A stretch of 64,000 nucleotides of DNA from Streptomyces californicus (GCF_000717645.1 NZ_JNZZ01000028.1:1-64000); one strand, 5' to 3'. Shown: positions 30,736 to 39,476, counted from the first letter of the stretch. The notes: generated from the letters alone by a model not told the origin. A program made the numbers and translations.

Positions 30736-32077
30736 CGTGCGGGTCAGGACGGAGAACGAGCGCCCCGCCCCCGTGGTCCGGAAGGAGCTGCCACCGGCAC
30801 CGCCCGTCCGGCTGACACCGGTGCGGCGACTGCACCGGGCCGTGCTGCGTATCGATGCGGCGACTCCCTTCTCCCGCGATCGTGCGGTCGATGTCCTGCG
30901 TGCTTACTCCATCCTCGGGGTGGTGCTGGGCCACTGGCTGGTGAGTGCGGTGGTGCTACGGGCCGGGGGCCATCTGGGAGGCGACAGCCCTTTACGCCAC
31001 CTGCCGGCTCTCACGCCGGTGACGTGGCTGCTGCAGCCGCTCGCCCTGTTCTTCTTCGTCGGCGGCTGGGTCGGATCCCAGAGCTACGGCTCCGCAGTCG
31101 TGAACGGAATCCGCTACCGGACCTGGCTGGCCCTGCGGTTGCGTCAATTGATCCGCCCCACCTCGGTGCTGCTGGGTGTGTGGGCCCTGGTGCTGATCGG
31201 GCTGGCTCTTGAAGGCGTGGCGTTCGAGACGATCCGCACCCTGCTGCGGCTCGCGGTGTCCCCGCTCTGGTTCCTCTGCGTCTACGCGGTGATCACGGCG
31301 GCCACTCCGCTGATCAGGCGGTGTGGTGCGGGTCGGCTGGTGCTGGTGGCCTTCGCGCTGGTCGGGGCCGCGGATCTGGTCCGCGGGCTGGTCGGTGACC
31401 TGGAATGGGTGGGATCGCTCCGATGGCTGAACGTCCTCACCGGCTGGCTGGTGCCCTACGCGCTCGGGGTGTTCCGGGCGGCAGGCGGCCTCTCCCGCCG
31501 CAGGCACGCGGCCGGCCTGCTCGTCTGTGGAGCGGCCGGTCTGGCCGGCCTGGTGCTCTGGTGTGGCTACCCGGCGAGCATGGTCGGCGTTCCCGGGGCC
31601 TCCCTGTCCAATCTCAACCCGCCGAGCCTCGCCGCTGTCTGTTTCGGTCTGGCCCAGTGCGGTCTCGGACTGCTGTTGTGCGGACCGCTCCGCCGACTCA
31701 CCGGACAGCCGACGGGTCCGGTCCCGTCGCTCTCCGGCCGTGCGTCCGATGCGGCCCGCGAGCGTGCCACCGCAGGACAGTTCTGCTGGGCCGTCGTCGC
31801 GGTGCTGAACCTCTCGGCCATGACGGTCTTCCTCTGGCACCAGACGTCCATGATCGCCACCACCGTGTTCTGGCTCGGGTTCGGGCAACGCTGGCCCGGA
31901 CTCCACACGGCACCGGAGGATCCGTTCTGGGTGGCCTTCCGCCTTGCCTGGATTCCCGTTTTCGCCTGCGTGCTTGCTCTCTTCTGGCTGGCCTTCAAAG
32001 ACGTCGAAAAATCTGCCCGACGCCACCCAGAAATCCGCTCGATGTCACCAAAAAGTCCGCCCGACGTCATCCGATAA
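30728..32077 (+). CDS. membrane acyltransferase, acyltransferase-3 (OafA-like) family
   Basis: 449 residues with about ten hydrophobic segments. The family opening is [19 protein letters not shown], with the active His in GHW. Such proteins transfer acyl groups to sugars, peptides or lipids at the membrane. In this cluster it could O-acylate the peptide (inference). The start overlaps the hydrolase stop. Codon 89 (30992-30994) is TTA, the rarest leucine codon in Streptomyces, so translation should depend on the bldA tRNA. The coding region ends at an AT-richer spot with CCGATAAT repeats. Confidence 0.87.
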   Translation: MADVRVRTENERPAPVVRKELPPAPPVRLTPVRRLHRAVLRIDAATPFSRDRAVDVLRAYSILGVVLGHWLVSAVVLRAGGHLGGDSPLRHLPALTPVTWLLQPLALFFFVGGWVGSQSYGSAVVNGIRYRTWLALRLRQLIRPTSVLLGVWALVLIGLALEGVAFETIRTLLRLAVSPLWFLCVYAVITAATPLIRRCGAGRLVLVAFALVGAADLVRGLVGDLEWVGSLRWLNVLTGWLVPYALGVFRAAGGLSRRRHAAGLLVCGAAGLAGLVLWCGYPASMVGVPGASLSNLNPPSLAAVCFGLAQCGLGLLLCGPLRRLTGQPTGPVPSLSGRASDAARERATAGQFCWAVVAVLNLSAMTVFLWHQTSMIATTVFWLGFGQRWPGLHTAPEDPFWVAFRLAWIPVFACVLALFWLAFKDVEKSARRHPEIRSMSPKSPPDVIR

Positions 32078-32164
32078 TTCCCCGATAATCGAATAATGTC
32101 GCGCTGACCTATCATTTTCAGAACATCTGAATGCTTTCCGTCAATCTGCAACAGGAGGAATTCC
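32078..32164 (+). promoter_or_regulatory. AT-richer promoter region of the methyltransferase with a dyad
   Basis: The stretch is much richer in A/T than its surroundings. CCGATAAT occurs twice around the acyltransferase stop. TTCAG-N5-CTGAA (32117-32131) is a small dyad. AGGAGG (32152-32157) is a full Shine-Dalgarno sequence 7 bases before the next ATG. This suggests an independent promoter, perhaps with an operator. Confidence 0.5.
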
Positions 32165-32941
32165 ATGACCCCTTCGAGCGATATTCCGGGCTCGGTGGAG
32201 AGCGGCGCCGACGTGACGTCCGCGCAGGACGTCGTGAACTCTCTTCGCGACCTCACCGTGCAAGCCGTGTCGGAACTCTACGTGAAATACCAGGACGACC
32301 TGCGTGCCGTCAGGGATCAGCAGCGGTCCTTCCTTCAGCGGCGCGGCACGTCCATGAAGGCGCAACTCGACGACTACGAGGCGGAGATCACCTATCTGCT
32401 GCTGCGCGAGTACCGGCCCGAGACGGTGGTCGAGATCGGCACGTTCTACGGCTGGTCGACCATGTGGATTCTCAGCGCCCTGCGAGACAACGGCATAGGG
32501 CACCTGTATTCGTTCGACATCGTCGACCATGTGGTGAGCAACGTTCCGGATGATCTTTCCGCTGCCCGCTGGACATTCACGAAGGGTGATGTCCGGGAGA
32601 CGCTCGGAGGTATCGTCGGCAGCGTGGATTACCTGTTCATTGATGCCGACCATGGGGCACGATTCGGCCGCTGGTACGTGGAGAACGTCTTTCCGATGGT
32701 TCGCCCGGGAACTCCGACCAGCGTGCACGATGTCTTCCACGGTCGCCGGCCGAAGCCGATCAGCGAGGGTTCGGTCCTCATGAAGTGGCTCGCCGAGCAC
32801 AACAAGAGCTTCTTCACCCCTTCGGCCGCGAAGGCTCCTGAAGTCATCGAGCACCTCAGCAAGGTGAAGGAGGAGCTGCGGCTCAGCACCCCTGTTCGCG
32901 ATAGCCGCCATAACCCGATGGTGTTTTTCACACTTGGATGA
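32165..32941 (+). CDS. SAM-dependent methyltransferase (CmcI / Methyltransf_24-like)
   Basis: 258 residues. The SAM motif I is VVEIGTFYGWST near residue 91. DYLFIDADHGARFG is the acidic loop typical of the Methyltransf_24 and CmcI (cephalosporin 7-alpha methoxylation) groups, with SVHDVF after it. The N-terminal 75 residues are helical and charged. In a cluster with two hydroxylases, O-methylation of a newly made hydroxyl is the obvious proposal. It has its own strong Shine-Dalgarno (AGGAGG) and probable promoter, and is followed by a strong hairpin at 33080, so it is likely monocistronic. Confidence 0.85.
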   Translation: MTPSSDIPGSVESGADVTSAQDVVNSLRDLTVQAVSELYVKYQDDLRAVRDQQRSFLQRRGTSMKAQLDDYEAEITYLLLREYRPETVVEIGTFYGWSTMWILSALRDNGIGHLYSFDIVDHVVSNVPDDLSAARWTFTKGDVRETLGGIVGSVDYLFIDADHGARFGRWYVENVFPMVRPGTPTSVHDVFHGRRPKPISEGSVLMKWLAEHNKSFFTPSAAKAPEVIEHLSKVKEELRLSTPVRDSRHNPMVFFTLG

Positions 32942-33079
32942 CGCTGTCGAGTCGTTGTGCGAGAGGGGCAGGAGGCGTTGGGTCCGATTTCCGCTGTTGG
33001 TCGCATTTCGCGCAGGATGTCAAAGTTGGCCGGCGTGACGAAAGTATTTGCCCGAGGAGGGCTCATGTGATCAAGTCTC

Positions 33080-33117
33080 GGTGGTGGGCACGCCCCGAAG
33101 GGGGCGCGCCCGCCACC
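33080..33117 (+). terminator. strong hairpin terminator downstream of the methyltransferase
   Basis: Arms 33080-33096 and 33101-33117 (17 bases each) pair with one G-T pair and one A-C mismatch around a GAAG loop. A T-richer stretch (TTCTTTGGCTTATT) follows. It is 139 bases after the methyltransferase stop. Confidence 0.75.
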
Positions 33118-33647
33118 GAATCCTTCTTTGGCTTATTATCCGGTTTGCGGGGTGTCCGGCAGCTGCAACAGTGATCGTTGCCCGCAGTCCTGAAGTGAGC
33201 GTCGGGACCGTTAAGTGCAAAGAATTGCTAAAGGAGCGGGGGAAGGTGTGAGATCAAGATCACGACGGCTTCCGGCCGTTCTTCGTATGGCCGGGTTGAC
33301 CAGGTCGAGCAGGTCGTGGGGTGTAATGTCCCCCTGCCTTGGTGCGGTTTCACCCGATGGCGAAGACTCGGGGCGGCCACAAGTAGGCGCGTACGAGAGG
33401 AGGAGGATTTGAGGGGGAAGGTTCCTCTGTGGCAGTCGGTGTCCTTCCGTCGGGCGCCCGTGAGAACAGGGAATGCGGCAGTAGTGTTTCATGTCCGATT
33501 ATTTCCCGAGCGCGTTCGGTTGCCTCTCTGTCTCATCCTTCACGGGAGCAGATGAAGGCGTTGGAGTCCGGTCTCGTCCGGTGAATCCACCTTGGCGCCG
33601 GGCCGGTGTGGTCGAAGAGAGAGTGACGGCAGGGCTGCCGAAGGTGT

Positions 33648-33701
33648 CGGGCGGCTCCTTCGGCTTGCGAAGGCCGGGCGGCTCCTTCGGCTTGCGAAGG
33701 C
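33648..33701 (+). repeat. two perfect tandem 27-base repeats, each forming a hairpin
   Basis: 33648-33674 and 33675-33701 are identical. Each contains CCTTCG-GCTTG-CGAAGG, a six-pair stem with a five-base loop. They end 70 bases before the start of the SARP regulator, so they could be an operator, an attenuator or a processing site. Confidence 0.85.
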
Positions 33702-33771
33702 ATGGGACCTGATCCGGCTCGCCTGGGGCAGGCTCAAGATTCTGCAACGGTACTAAACGGGGAATTTAGTC

Positions 33772-35760
33772 ATGCATCATGCGGCTGCGGCTTCATCGAC
33801 GTTACCACCAAAATCGGAGGGAATTCCTCCGCATGTTCGGGCGCAGCAGGGGGGCGCCGGGCGGACCGAGCCGAACGTCTCGTTCCAGGTCCTGGGCCCG
33901 CTGGAGGCGTGGGTGGGGCCGCGAAAGGTCGAGATAGGCGGGCCTCGGCAGCGCATCGTGCTGGCGATGCTCCTCATCGCACCGGACCGGGTCGTATCGA
34001 TCGATCAACTGGTCGAAGCCGTCTGGAACGGACGGCCGCCGACCACGTGCCGCACTCAGATCGCCATCTGTGTCGCCAGCCTGCGCAAGGCGTTTCGGAC
34101 CGCTGGGTACACGGGGGAGCTGATCGGCACCTCCGCGCCCGGCTACCTGTTGCACTCGGCGGGGCACCACATCGACTCGATGGAATTCGCGGCCGGGGTG
34201 GACTCCGCGCAGACGCTTGCCCGCCACGGAGACGTCGGCGCCGCTGCCGACCGGCTCGGGCAGGCGCTCGGGCTGTGGCGGGGCCTGGTGCTGACCGACA
34301 TGTCCAGTCCCGTCCTGGAGACGGAGGCGGAACTCCTGGATCACCGGAGGCTCGCTGCTTACGAGCAGTACGCAACCCTGCAACTGCAGCTCGGCCGGCA
34401 CCGCGAGGTCATCTCCGAGCTGACGGCCCTCGTGCACGATCGGCCGTTGTGGGAGCAGGCGCGAGCCGCGCTCATGCTGGCCCACTACCGTTCGGGTCAC
34501 CGGTCCGAGGCTCTCGCTCTCTTCCGTCAGGCGCAGCGAGTCTTCCGCGAGGAGATCGGCCTCGAACCCGGCCGTGTCCTTCAGGATCTGCACACGGCCA
34601 TCCTTCAGGAGGCCGCCGACCTGGTGGCGCCGACAGACGTGGCCGGGCCGCTGAGCGTCGCCGCCGTCTCGCCGCAACTCCCCTGGGGCGCGACGGAGTT
34701 CGTCGGTCGCCAGGACGAGATCAAGTCACTCGACGGCTTGCTTCGCTGGGCCCGCGAAGGCGTATCGTCCGTAGGTCTCGTGGTGGGACGCCCTGGAATC
34801 GGCAAGACCGCCCTCGTGTTGCACTGGGCGCGCAGGGCGGCGCCCGCGTTTCCCGATGGGCAGCTCTATGTCGACTTCGAACGGACCGACACCGCTGATG
34901 CCCCTGCCGTCCTCCTGCGAGCCCTCGGGCTGTCGGATCCCGAAATACCGCGCAACTATCAGGACCGGGTCAGGGAGTTCCACCGGCAGATCGGGCAACT
35001 GCGGCTCCTGATCATTCTTGATGGGGTCCCCGATGACGGTGTCGCCCATGATTTCGTCCCCAAGGCGGGGAAGAGTTGCGTCCTGCTGACCAGCCGACGC
35101 GTACTCGCGACCGCGGCACAGGTCCGGCTGGGCGTGCCAGAACTGACCCCCGCGGAATCCGTGACGCTGCTCGGCTCCCTCGTGGACGACGGACGGGTCG
35201 AAGAGGACAGAGTCGCCGCGCACCGCCTTGCCTCGTTGTGCGACTACTTGCCGCTCGCCCTGTCCGCGGCGGCCGCACGCCTCGTCGCCAAGCCACACTG
35301 GCGCTTCCCCCATCTGCTCACCCGGCTCGGCGACCGCCGGCACCGGCTGGAGGAACTCAGCACAGGCGCCCCCGTCCTCCGCCGGGTCCTGGACAGCGTG
35401 TACCGGACGTTGTCGCCCGCGGCTGCGGGCCTGTACGTCCGGCTCGGTCTCATCAACGGTGAGTGCATCGCGGTTTGGGAGGCTCAGGCCCTCCTCGACG
35501 TCGGCGCGATGGCCGCACAGCGGCTGCTTGAGGAACTGGTGGATGCCATCCTGCTCGAAGTGGCCGACACGGGCCCTGACGGCTGGTTCCGGTACCGTCT
35601 GCCCACTCTGCATGCCCTGCACGCGGAAGAGACAGCTCATGCGGAGGTGGCCGCTGCCGTCCGCAAGGCGGCGTACGACCGCGTGCTGGCAGCCGCCTCC
35701 TCCCATGTGAAGTGCCCGGCCGATAGCAGGGCGATACCGGCCCTTCGTAGGGTGGACTGA
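33772..35760 (+). CDS. SARP-family pathway regulator with NB-ARC ATPase domain
   Basis: 662 residues. Residues about 40-120 are the OmpR-like winged HTH of SARPs (FQVLGPLEAWVG, GGPRQRIVLAMLL, LVEAVWNGRPP, VASLRKAF). Residues about 125-275 form the bacterial transcriptional activation domain. An NB-ARC ATPase follows: P-loop GRPGIGKTALVL near 340 and RLLIILDGVPDD as Walker B. The TPR array of full AfsR proteins is absent, so it is a mid-sized SARP. Codon 11 (33802-33804) is TTA, making translation bldA-dependent; no later start preserves the HTH. GGGGAA lies 7 bases before the ATG. It is the most likely activator of this cluster. Confidence 0.93.
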   Translation: MHHAAAASSTLPPKSEGIPPHVRAQQGGAGRTEPNVSFQVLGPLEAWVGPRKVEIGGPRQRIVLAMLLIAPDRVVSIDQLVEAVWNGRPPTTCRTQIAICVASLRKAFRTAGYTGELIGTSAPGYLLHSAGHHIDSMEFAAGVDSAQTLARHGDVGAAADRLGQALGLWRGLVLTDMSSPVLETEAELLDHRRLAAYEQYATLQLQLGRHREVISELTALVHDRPLWEQARAALMLAHYRSGHRSEALALFRQAQRVFREEIGLEPGRVLQDLHTAILQEAADLVAPTDVAGPLSVAAVSPQLPWGATEFVGRQDEIKSLDGLLRWAREGVSSVGLVVGRPGIGKTALVLHWARRAAPAFPDGQLYVDFERTDTADAPAVLLRALGLSDPEIPRNYQDRVREFHRQIGQLRLLIILDGVPDDGVAHDFVPKAGKSCVLLTSRRVLATAAQVRLGVPELTPAESVTLLGSLVDDGRVEEDRVAAHRLASLCDYLPLALSAAAARLVAKPHWRFPHLLTRLGDRRHRLEELSTGAPVLRRVLDSVYRTLSPAAAGLYVRLGLINGECIAVWEAQALLDVGAMAAQRLLEELVDAILLEVADTGPDGWFRYRLPTLHALHAEETAHAEVAAAVRKAAYDRVLAAASSHVKCPADSRAIPALRRVD

Positions 35761-35771
35761 CCGCCGCCGAG

Positions 35772-35797
35772 CCTGCGGCCTCTCACCGAGGCCGCGG
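35772..35797 (+). terminator. hairpin after the SARP gene
   Basis: GCGGCCTC and GAGGCCGC form a perfect eight-pair stem with a TCACC loop, extendable by three more pairs. It begins 12 bases after the stop. No T run follows. Confidence 0.5.
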
Positions 35798-35902
35798 TTC
35801 AGCAGGTTCTCACGGTGATGGTCCGCCGCGTCTCCATGAGCGGCGGGGAGCGTCCGGGCCGTGCCGTGACCCTCCATTCGAACGCATATTCGGAGGCGTG
35901 CC

Positions 35903-36670
35903 ATGATTGCCGCTCAGCAGACGAGCACCTGGTTGAGGAGATACCGCCCGGTGGACCAGCCTCGGGTCCGCCTGGTCTGTTTCGCGCATGCCGGAGGGGG
36001 CCCCAGCGCGTTCCGTACCTGGCCCGCCTCGCTGCCCTCCGACGTCGAGGTGCTCGTCGTGCGCTATCCAGGGCGACAGGACCGGGTGGCCGAGCCCTGT
36101 CTCGAACGGATGGAGCCCATGGTGGAGGCGGTCACGGAGGCACTCACACCCCTGCGCGACCGGCCGCTCGTCCTGTTCGGGCACAGCATGGGCGCGTGGA
36201 TCGCCTACGAGGTGGCGCAGCGGATACCGGTGCGCGCGTTGCTCGTCTCCGGCCAAGTGCCGCCCTCACGACGGAGTTCGGCGCGCCCCGGATCGGCCCG
36301 CCGAGGCGACGCAAGCGCTGGACTCAGCGACGCAGCGCTCATCGAGGAGGTCAAACGGCTGGGCGGATACGACGCCCAGCTCTTCGAGGACCCCGAGCTG
36401 CGCGACCTCGTCCTGCCGCCGATCCGGGCGGACTTCACACTCGTACAGAACTACCGTGCGGCCCGCCCGAGCCTGCTCGGCTGCCCGGTGCGCGCGTTCT
36501 ACGGCGAGGACGATACCGACAGCCGGGCGGACGACGTCGACGCCTGGGCCGAGGTCACCACGGGCCCCTTCACGGCGCACCGGTTTCCCGGGGGCCACTT
36601 CTACCTGGCCGACCACGAGGCAGCACTGCTTCGTGAGCTCTTCTCTCTGCCGGAGGTCTCCTGTGCTTGA
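35903..36670 (+). CDS. second type II thioesterase
   Basis: 255 residues, ATG 35903 with GGAGG 6 bases upstream. FAHAGGGPSAF, nucleophile motif GHSMG and GGHFYL (catalytic His) define an editing thioesterase of the same family as the one at 11852. The stop overlaps the GTG of the amidase gene, so thioesterase, amidase and DUF1015 form one operon. It may serve the off-line carrier proteins while the other serves the main NRPS (inference). Confidence 0.93.
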   Translation: MIAAQQTSTWLRRYRPVDQPRVRLVCFAHAGGGPSAFRTWPASLPSDVEVLVVRYPGRQDRVAEPCLERMEPMVEAVTEALTPLRDRPLVLFGHSMGAWIAYEVAQRIPVRALLVSGQVPPSRRSSARPGSARRGDASAGLSDAALIEEVKRLGGYDAQLFEDPELRDLVLPPIRADFTLVQNYRAARPSLLGCPVRAFYGEDDTDSRADDVDAWAEVTTGPFTAHRFPGGHFYLADHEAALLRELFSLPEVSCA

Positions 36671-38126
36671 TCCGACCGAGGCGACAGTGGCTCAACTGCG
36701 GAAGGCGCTCGGCGACGGGAGCCTCACCGCCCTTGAGCTGACCCGCTGGTATCTGGACCGCATCGAGCGCTTCAACGACGAACTGTGCGCGGTCATCGAG
36801 GTCAATCCGGATGCCGAGGCGGAGGCCGCCCGGCTGGACGCCGGCCCGGTCCGTGGTCCGCTGCACGGCATCCCGGTCCTCCTCAAGGACAACCTGGACA
36901 CGGCCGACCGCATGCACACCACGAGCGGCTCGACGGTCATGCTCGGCTCCCGGCCGGACCGCGACGCCACCGTCGTGGCACGGCTGCGAGCCGCCGGAGC
37001 CGTGCTGCTGGGCAAGGCGAACAAGACGTCGTGGATTCTCGGGCCCGCGGGCTGGAGTGCCCGGGGCGGCCAGACGCGCAATCCGTACGACCCGACGCGA
37101 TCGCCGCACGGTTCGAGTTCGGGCTCGGCGGTGGGCGCCTCGGCGAACCTGTGCGCCGTGGCGGTCGGCACCGAGACCATCGGGTCGATCCTGGGGCCCG
37201 CCGCCGCGAACTGCCTTGTCGGTGTGAAGCCGACCACCGGACTCACCAGCCGGGCGGGCATGATTCCCGGTATCCCCAGCTTCGACTCGATCGGACCTCT
37301 GGCGCGTTCTGTCGCCGACGCCGCGGAAGTCCTCTCCGTGATGGCCGGGCCCGACCCGCTCGACGCCGCGACGGACGGCGTGCCCGTGCTCGACTACCTG
37401 AGCTTCCTCGGTGCCACGGACCTGCGCGGTGTGCGCATCGGTGTGCCTCGAAAGATGTTCTTCGGCTACAGCGAAGCGGCCGACGCGGTCGCGGAGACCG
37501 CTCTGGAAACCCTGAGCGGGCTCGGCGCGGTCATCGTCGAGGACACGAACATCCCGGGAGCGGAGGAGTTGACCACCGATCCGTCCTTCGGCCGCGTCGT
37601 GGTGAACGAGACCGCCCACGGCTTGGGGCAGTACCTCGCCCGGACACCCGGCAGCCACCCGCGTTCCATCGCCGCCTTGGTGGAGGCCAACCGGGCGAAT
37701 GCCGCGGTCGAACTGGAGCTGTACGAGCAGGACATCCTGGAGATGCTGGCCGCACACGACGCCGACCTCGACGACCCCGGCTACCGCGACGCGTTGGCCA
37801 CCGTGCGGAGAAAGGCACGGGCGGAAGGCATCGACGCCGTCATGGACGAGCACCGACTCGACGCGCTGGTCATGCCCACCTGCCCGCCGCCGTGGCCGAT
37901 CGACCCCGTCGAGGGCGATCCCGATCCGCACGGAGCCGCGCTCGTGCCCGGTCTTGCCGGTTACCCCGCCATCAGTGTCCCGGCTGGCTGGACGGAGGGC
38001 TTGCCCGTCGGAATCACCTTTACCGGAAAGGCGTTCAGCGAATCCGTTCTGTTCCGTCTGGCGGACGTCTTCGAGCGGACGAGGCCGTCCCGTCGCCCGC
38101 CCGGTGCCACGACCGGCGTCAGGTGA
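36663..38126 (+). CDS. amidase signature family enzyme
   Basis: 487 residues from GTG 36663, which overlaps the thioesterase stop and has GGAGG upstream. The Ser-cisSer-Lys triad is visible: Lys in VLLKDNLD near 80, cis-Ser in GSSSGSAVGAS, nucleophile Ser in GTETIGSILGPAA, then VGVKPT. The usual DGS or GGS before the nucleophile is IGS here, and the usual arginine or threonine after it is leucine, so substrate choice may differ. Amidases hydrolyse or transfer amide bonds. In this operon it could trim a peptide precursor, deacylate a pro-form or make an amide. Function unproven. Confidence 0.9.
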   Translation: MLDPTEATVAQLRKALGDGSLTALELTRWYLDRIERFNDELCAVIEVNPDAEAEAARLDAGPVRGPLHGIPVLLKDNLDTADRMHTTSGSTVMLGSRPDRDATVVARLRAAGAVLLGKANKTSWILGPAGWSARGGQTRNPYDPTRSPHGSSSGSAVGASANLCAVAVGTETIGSILGPAAANCLVGVKPTTGLTSRAGMIPGIPSFDSIGPLARSVADAAEVLSVMAGPDPLDAATDGVPVLDYLSFLGATDLRGVRIGVPRKMFFGYSEAADAVAETALETLSGLGAVIVEDTNIPGAEELTTDPSFGRVVVNETAHGLGQYLARTPGSHPRSIAALVEANRANAAVELELYEQDILEMLAAHDADLDDPGYRDALATVRRKARAEGIDAVMDEHRLDALVMPTCPPPWPIDPVEGDPDPHGAALVPGLAGYPAISVPAGWTEGLPVGITFTGKAFSESVLFRLADVFERTRPSRRPPGATTGVR

Positions 38127-38132
38127 ACGACC

Positions 38133-39455
38133 GTGCTTGATCTCCTTCCCGGAAAGGACGACCCCGCGCCGCGGTCAGGGACCCGCGGTCTGAGGCTGCT
38201 CCCGCTGCGCGGAGTCCGCTACGTCCCGGAGGAAGTCGGCGGCCTGGCAGCCGTGACCTCGCCACCGCTCGACGGCGCGGTCCGGCGTGACGAGCAGGCG
38301 CCCGCGCATCCGTACAGCATCGTCCGCCTGATCCTCCCGCAGGCGGGCACGGCCGAGGACCGCCGCCAGCAGGCGTCGGGGACGCTGCGCGCGTGGCTCG
38401 CCGAAGGCATCCTCGCCTCCGACGCCGAACCGGCCCTGTACGTGTACGAGCAAGCGCGTGGCGACGTTGTGCAGCGCGGCGTCATCGGCGCCCTGGAGCT
38501 CTCCCCGCCCGAGGAGGGGATCGTTCTTCCCCACGAGGACGTCATCGTGCACGTCCTTGAGGAACGGGCGGCCCTGGTGCGGGCCACCGCCGCCCAGCTC
38601 GAACCCCTGCTGCTCAGCTACCGGGGCACCGTCGGACGGACTGGAGCCACCTCCGTCGTCGAGCGGGCGACAGCCGGTCCTCCCCTGCTCGCCACCACCA
38701 CGGAGGACGGCTTCCACCATCGCCTGTGGTCGCTGACCGACCCGGCCGATGTGAGCGAAGTGGCCGATCACATCGCCGGCCATCAGGCTCTCATCGCCGA
38801 CGGCCACCACCGATGGGCCACGTACCTCCGACTGCAGCGGGAGCAGGCCGCTACGCCCAGCCACTGGGACTACGGGCTCGTTCTCCTCGTGGACACGGCG
38901 CTGTACCCCCTCCAGGTCAACGCGATCCACCGGCTCCTCCATCGGCTTCCGGTCTCCGAGGCGCTGGACGCGGTGGCGGACTCCTTCCGCGTCCGGCGCA
39001 TGGACTCCTCCCTTGCCCGGGCCATGTCGGCCCTGGCGAAAGCCGCCTCCACCGGCAACGCCTTCCTGCTCGCGGGCGACGGTTCCTATTACCTCCTCGA
39101 CAGCCCGGACCCAGCGCTTCTCGCCCGTACGATGCGGCAGGACCGTCCGGCTGACTGGCGCGCTCTGGATGCCGCGGTGCTGCACGAAACCCTCCTGGCC
39201 CAGGTGTGGCGCATCCCGGATGTCGCCGACTCCATCGCGTACATCCACGACGCGGAGACGGCGGTGGCACAGGCCGAGCTTCACGGCGCCACCGCCGTGC
39301 TGATGCACCCGGTACGCGAAGACGTGGTCCACGACCTGGCGCGCCGAGGCATCACGATGCCGCGGAAGTCGACCTCCTTCGGCCCGAAGCCGGCCTCCGG
39401 CCTGATCTTGCACAGGCTGGAAGACCTGCGCCCTTCTCCCGGGCAGCCCGGGTAG
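38133..39455 (+). CDS. DUF1015 family protein (ParB/Srx-like, possible serine kinase)
   Basis: 440 residues, GTG start 6 bases after the amidase stop. Family marks: N-terminal RGVRYVPEEVGGLAAVTSPP, central IADGHHRWATYLRLQ near 225, C-terminal STSFGPKPASGLIL. The family has no settled role here. The DGHHR motif resembles the nucleotide/phosphate loop of ParB/sulfiredoxin-fold proteins, which include free-serine kinases such as SerK and SbnI. SbnI makes O-phosphoserine for SbnA in staphyloferrin B biosynthesis. Since SbnA and SbnB homologues are in this cluster, a serine kinase role is an attractive inference, not shown. A hairpin follows the stop immediately. Confidence 0.88.
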   Translation: MLDLLPGKDDPAPRSGTRGLRLLPLRGVRYVPEEVGGLAAVTSPPLDGAVRRDEQAPAHPYSIVRLILPQAGTAEDRRQQASGTLRAWLAEGILASDAEPALYVYEQARGDVVQRGVIGALELSPPEEGIVLPHEDVIVHVLEERAALVRATAAQLEPLLLSYRGTVGRTGATSVVERATAGPPLLATTTEDGFHHRLWSLTDPADVSEVADHIAGHQALIADGHHRWATYLRLQREQAATPSHWDYGLVLLVDTALYPLQVNAIHRLLHRLPVSEALDAVADSFRVRRMDSSLARAMSALAKAASTGNAFLLAGDGSYYLLDSPDPALLARTMRQDRPADWRALDAAVLHETLLAQVWRIPDVADSIAYIHDAETAVAQAELHGATAVLMHPVREDVVHDLARRGITMPRKSTSFGPKPASGLILHRLEDLRPSPGQPG

Positions 39456-39456
39456 G

Positions 39457-39476
39457 CGCCTGCTCGGGCAGGTGCG
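39457..39476 (+). terminator. terminator hairpin at the right end of the NRPS cluster
   Basis: GCGCCTGC and GCAGGTGC pair (one G-T) around TCGG, starting 2 bases after the DUF1015 stop. The neighbouring gene is convergent. Confidence 0.55.

Larger units (their letters stand above)
32942..33771. other. 830-base intergenic region upstream of the SARP gene
   Basis: I found no convincing gene here. It holds a strong hairpin at 33080-33117, a moderately AT-rich section (33120-33260), two tandem 27-base repeats at 33648-33701 and the AACGGGGAAT ribosome binding site of the regulator. The length suggests a complex promoter, or decay of one or more small genes. A short open stretch ending at 33251 resembles a piece of an HTH (VSVGTVKCKELLKERG), too short to call. 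Confidence 0.6.

Noticed and set aside
33048..33251. Small plus-strand frame ending in an HTH-like piece (VSVGTVKCKELLKERG)
   Set aside because: Only about 15 residues look like a sigma-factor or LuxR helix; the rest is not protein-like and has no start site. At most a remnant.
1..39460. Assignment to a named known peptide antibiotic
   Set aside because: Dap genes and VioC-like hydroxylase recall viomycin and relatives, but no capreomycidine or carbamoylation genes are here and the terminal modules do not fit; the left part of the cluster is missing.
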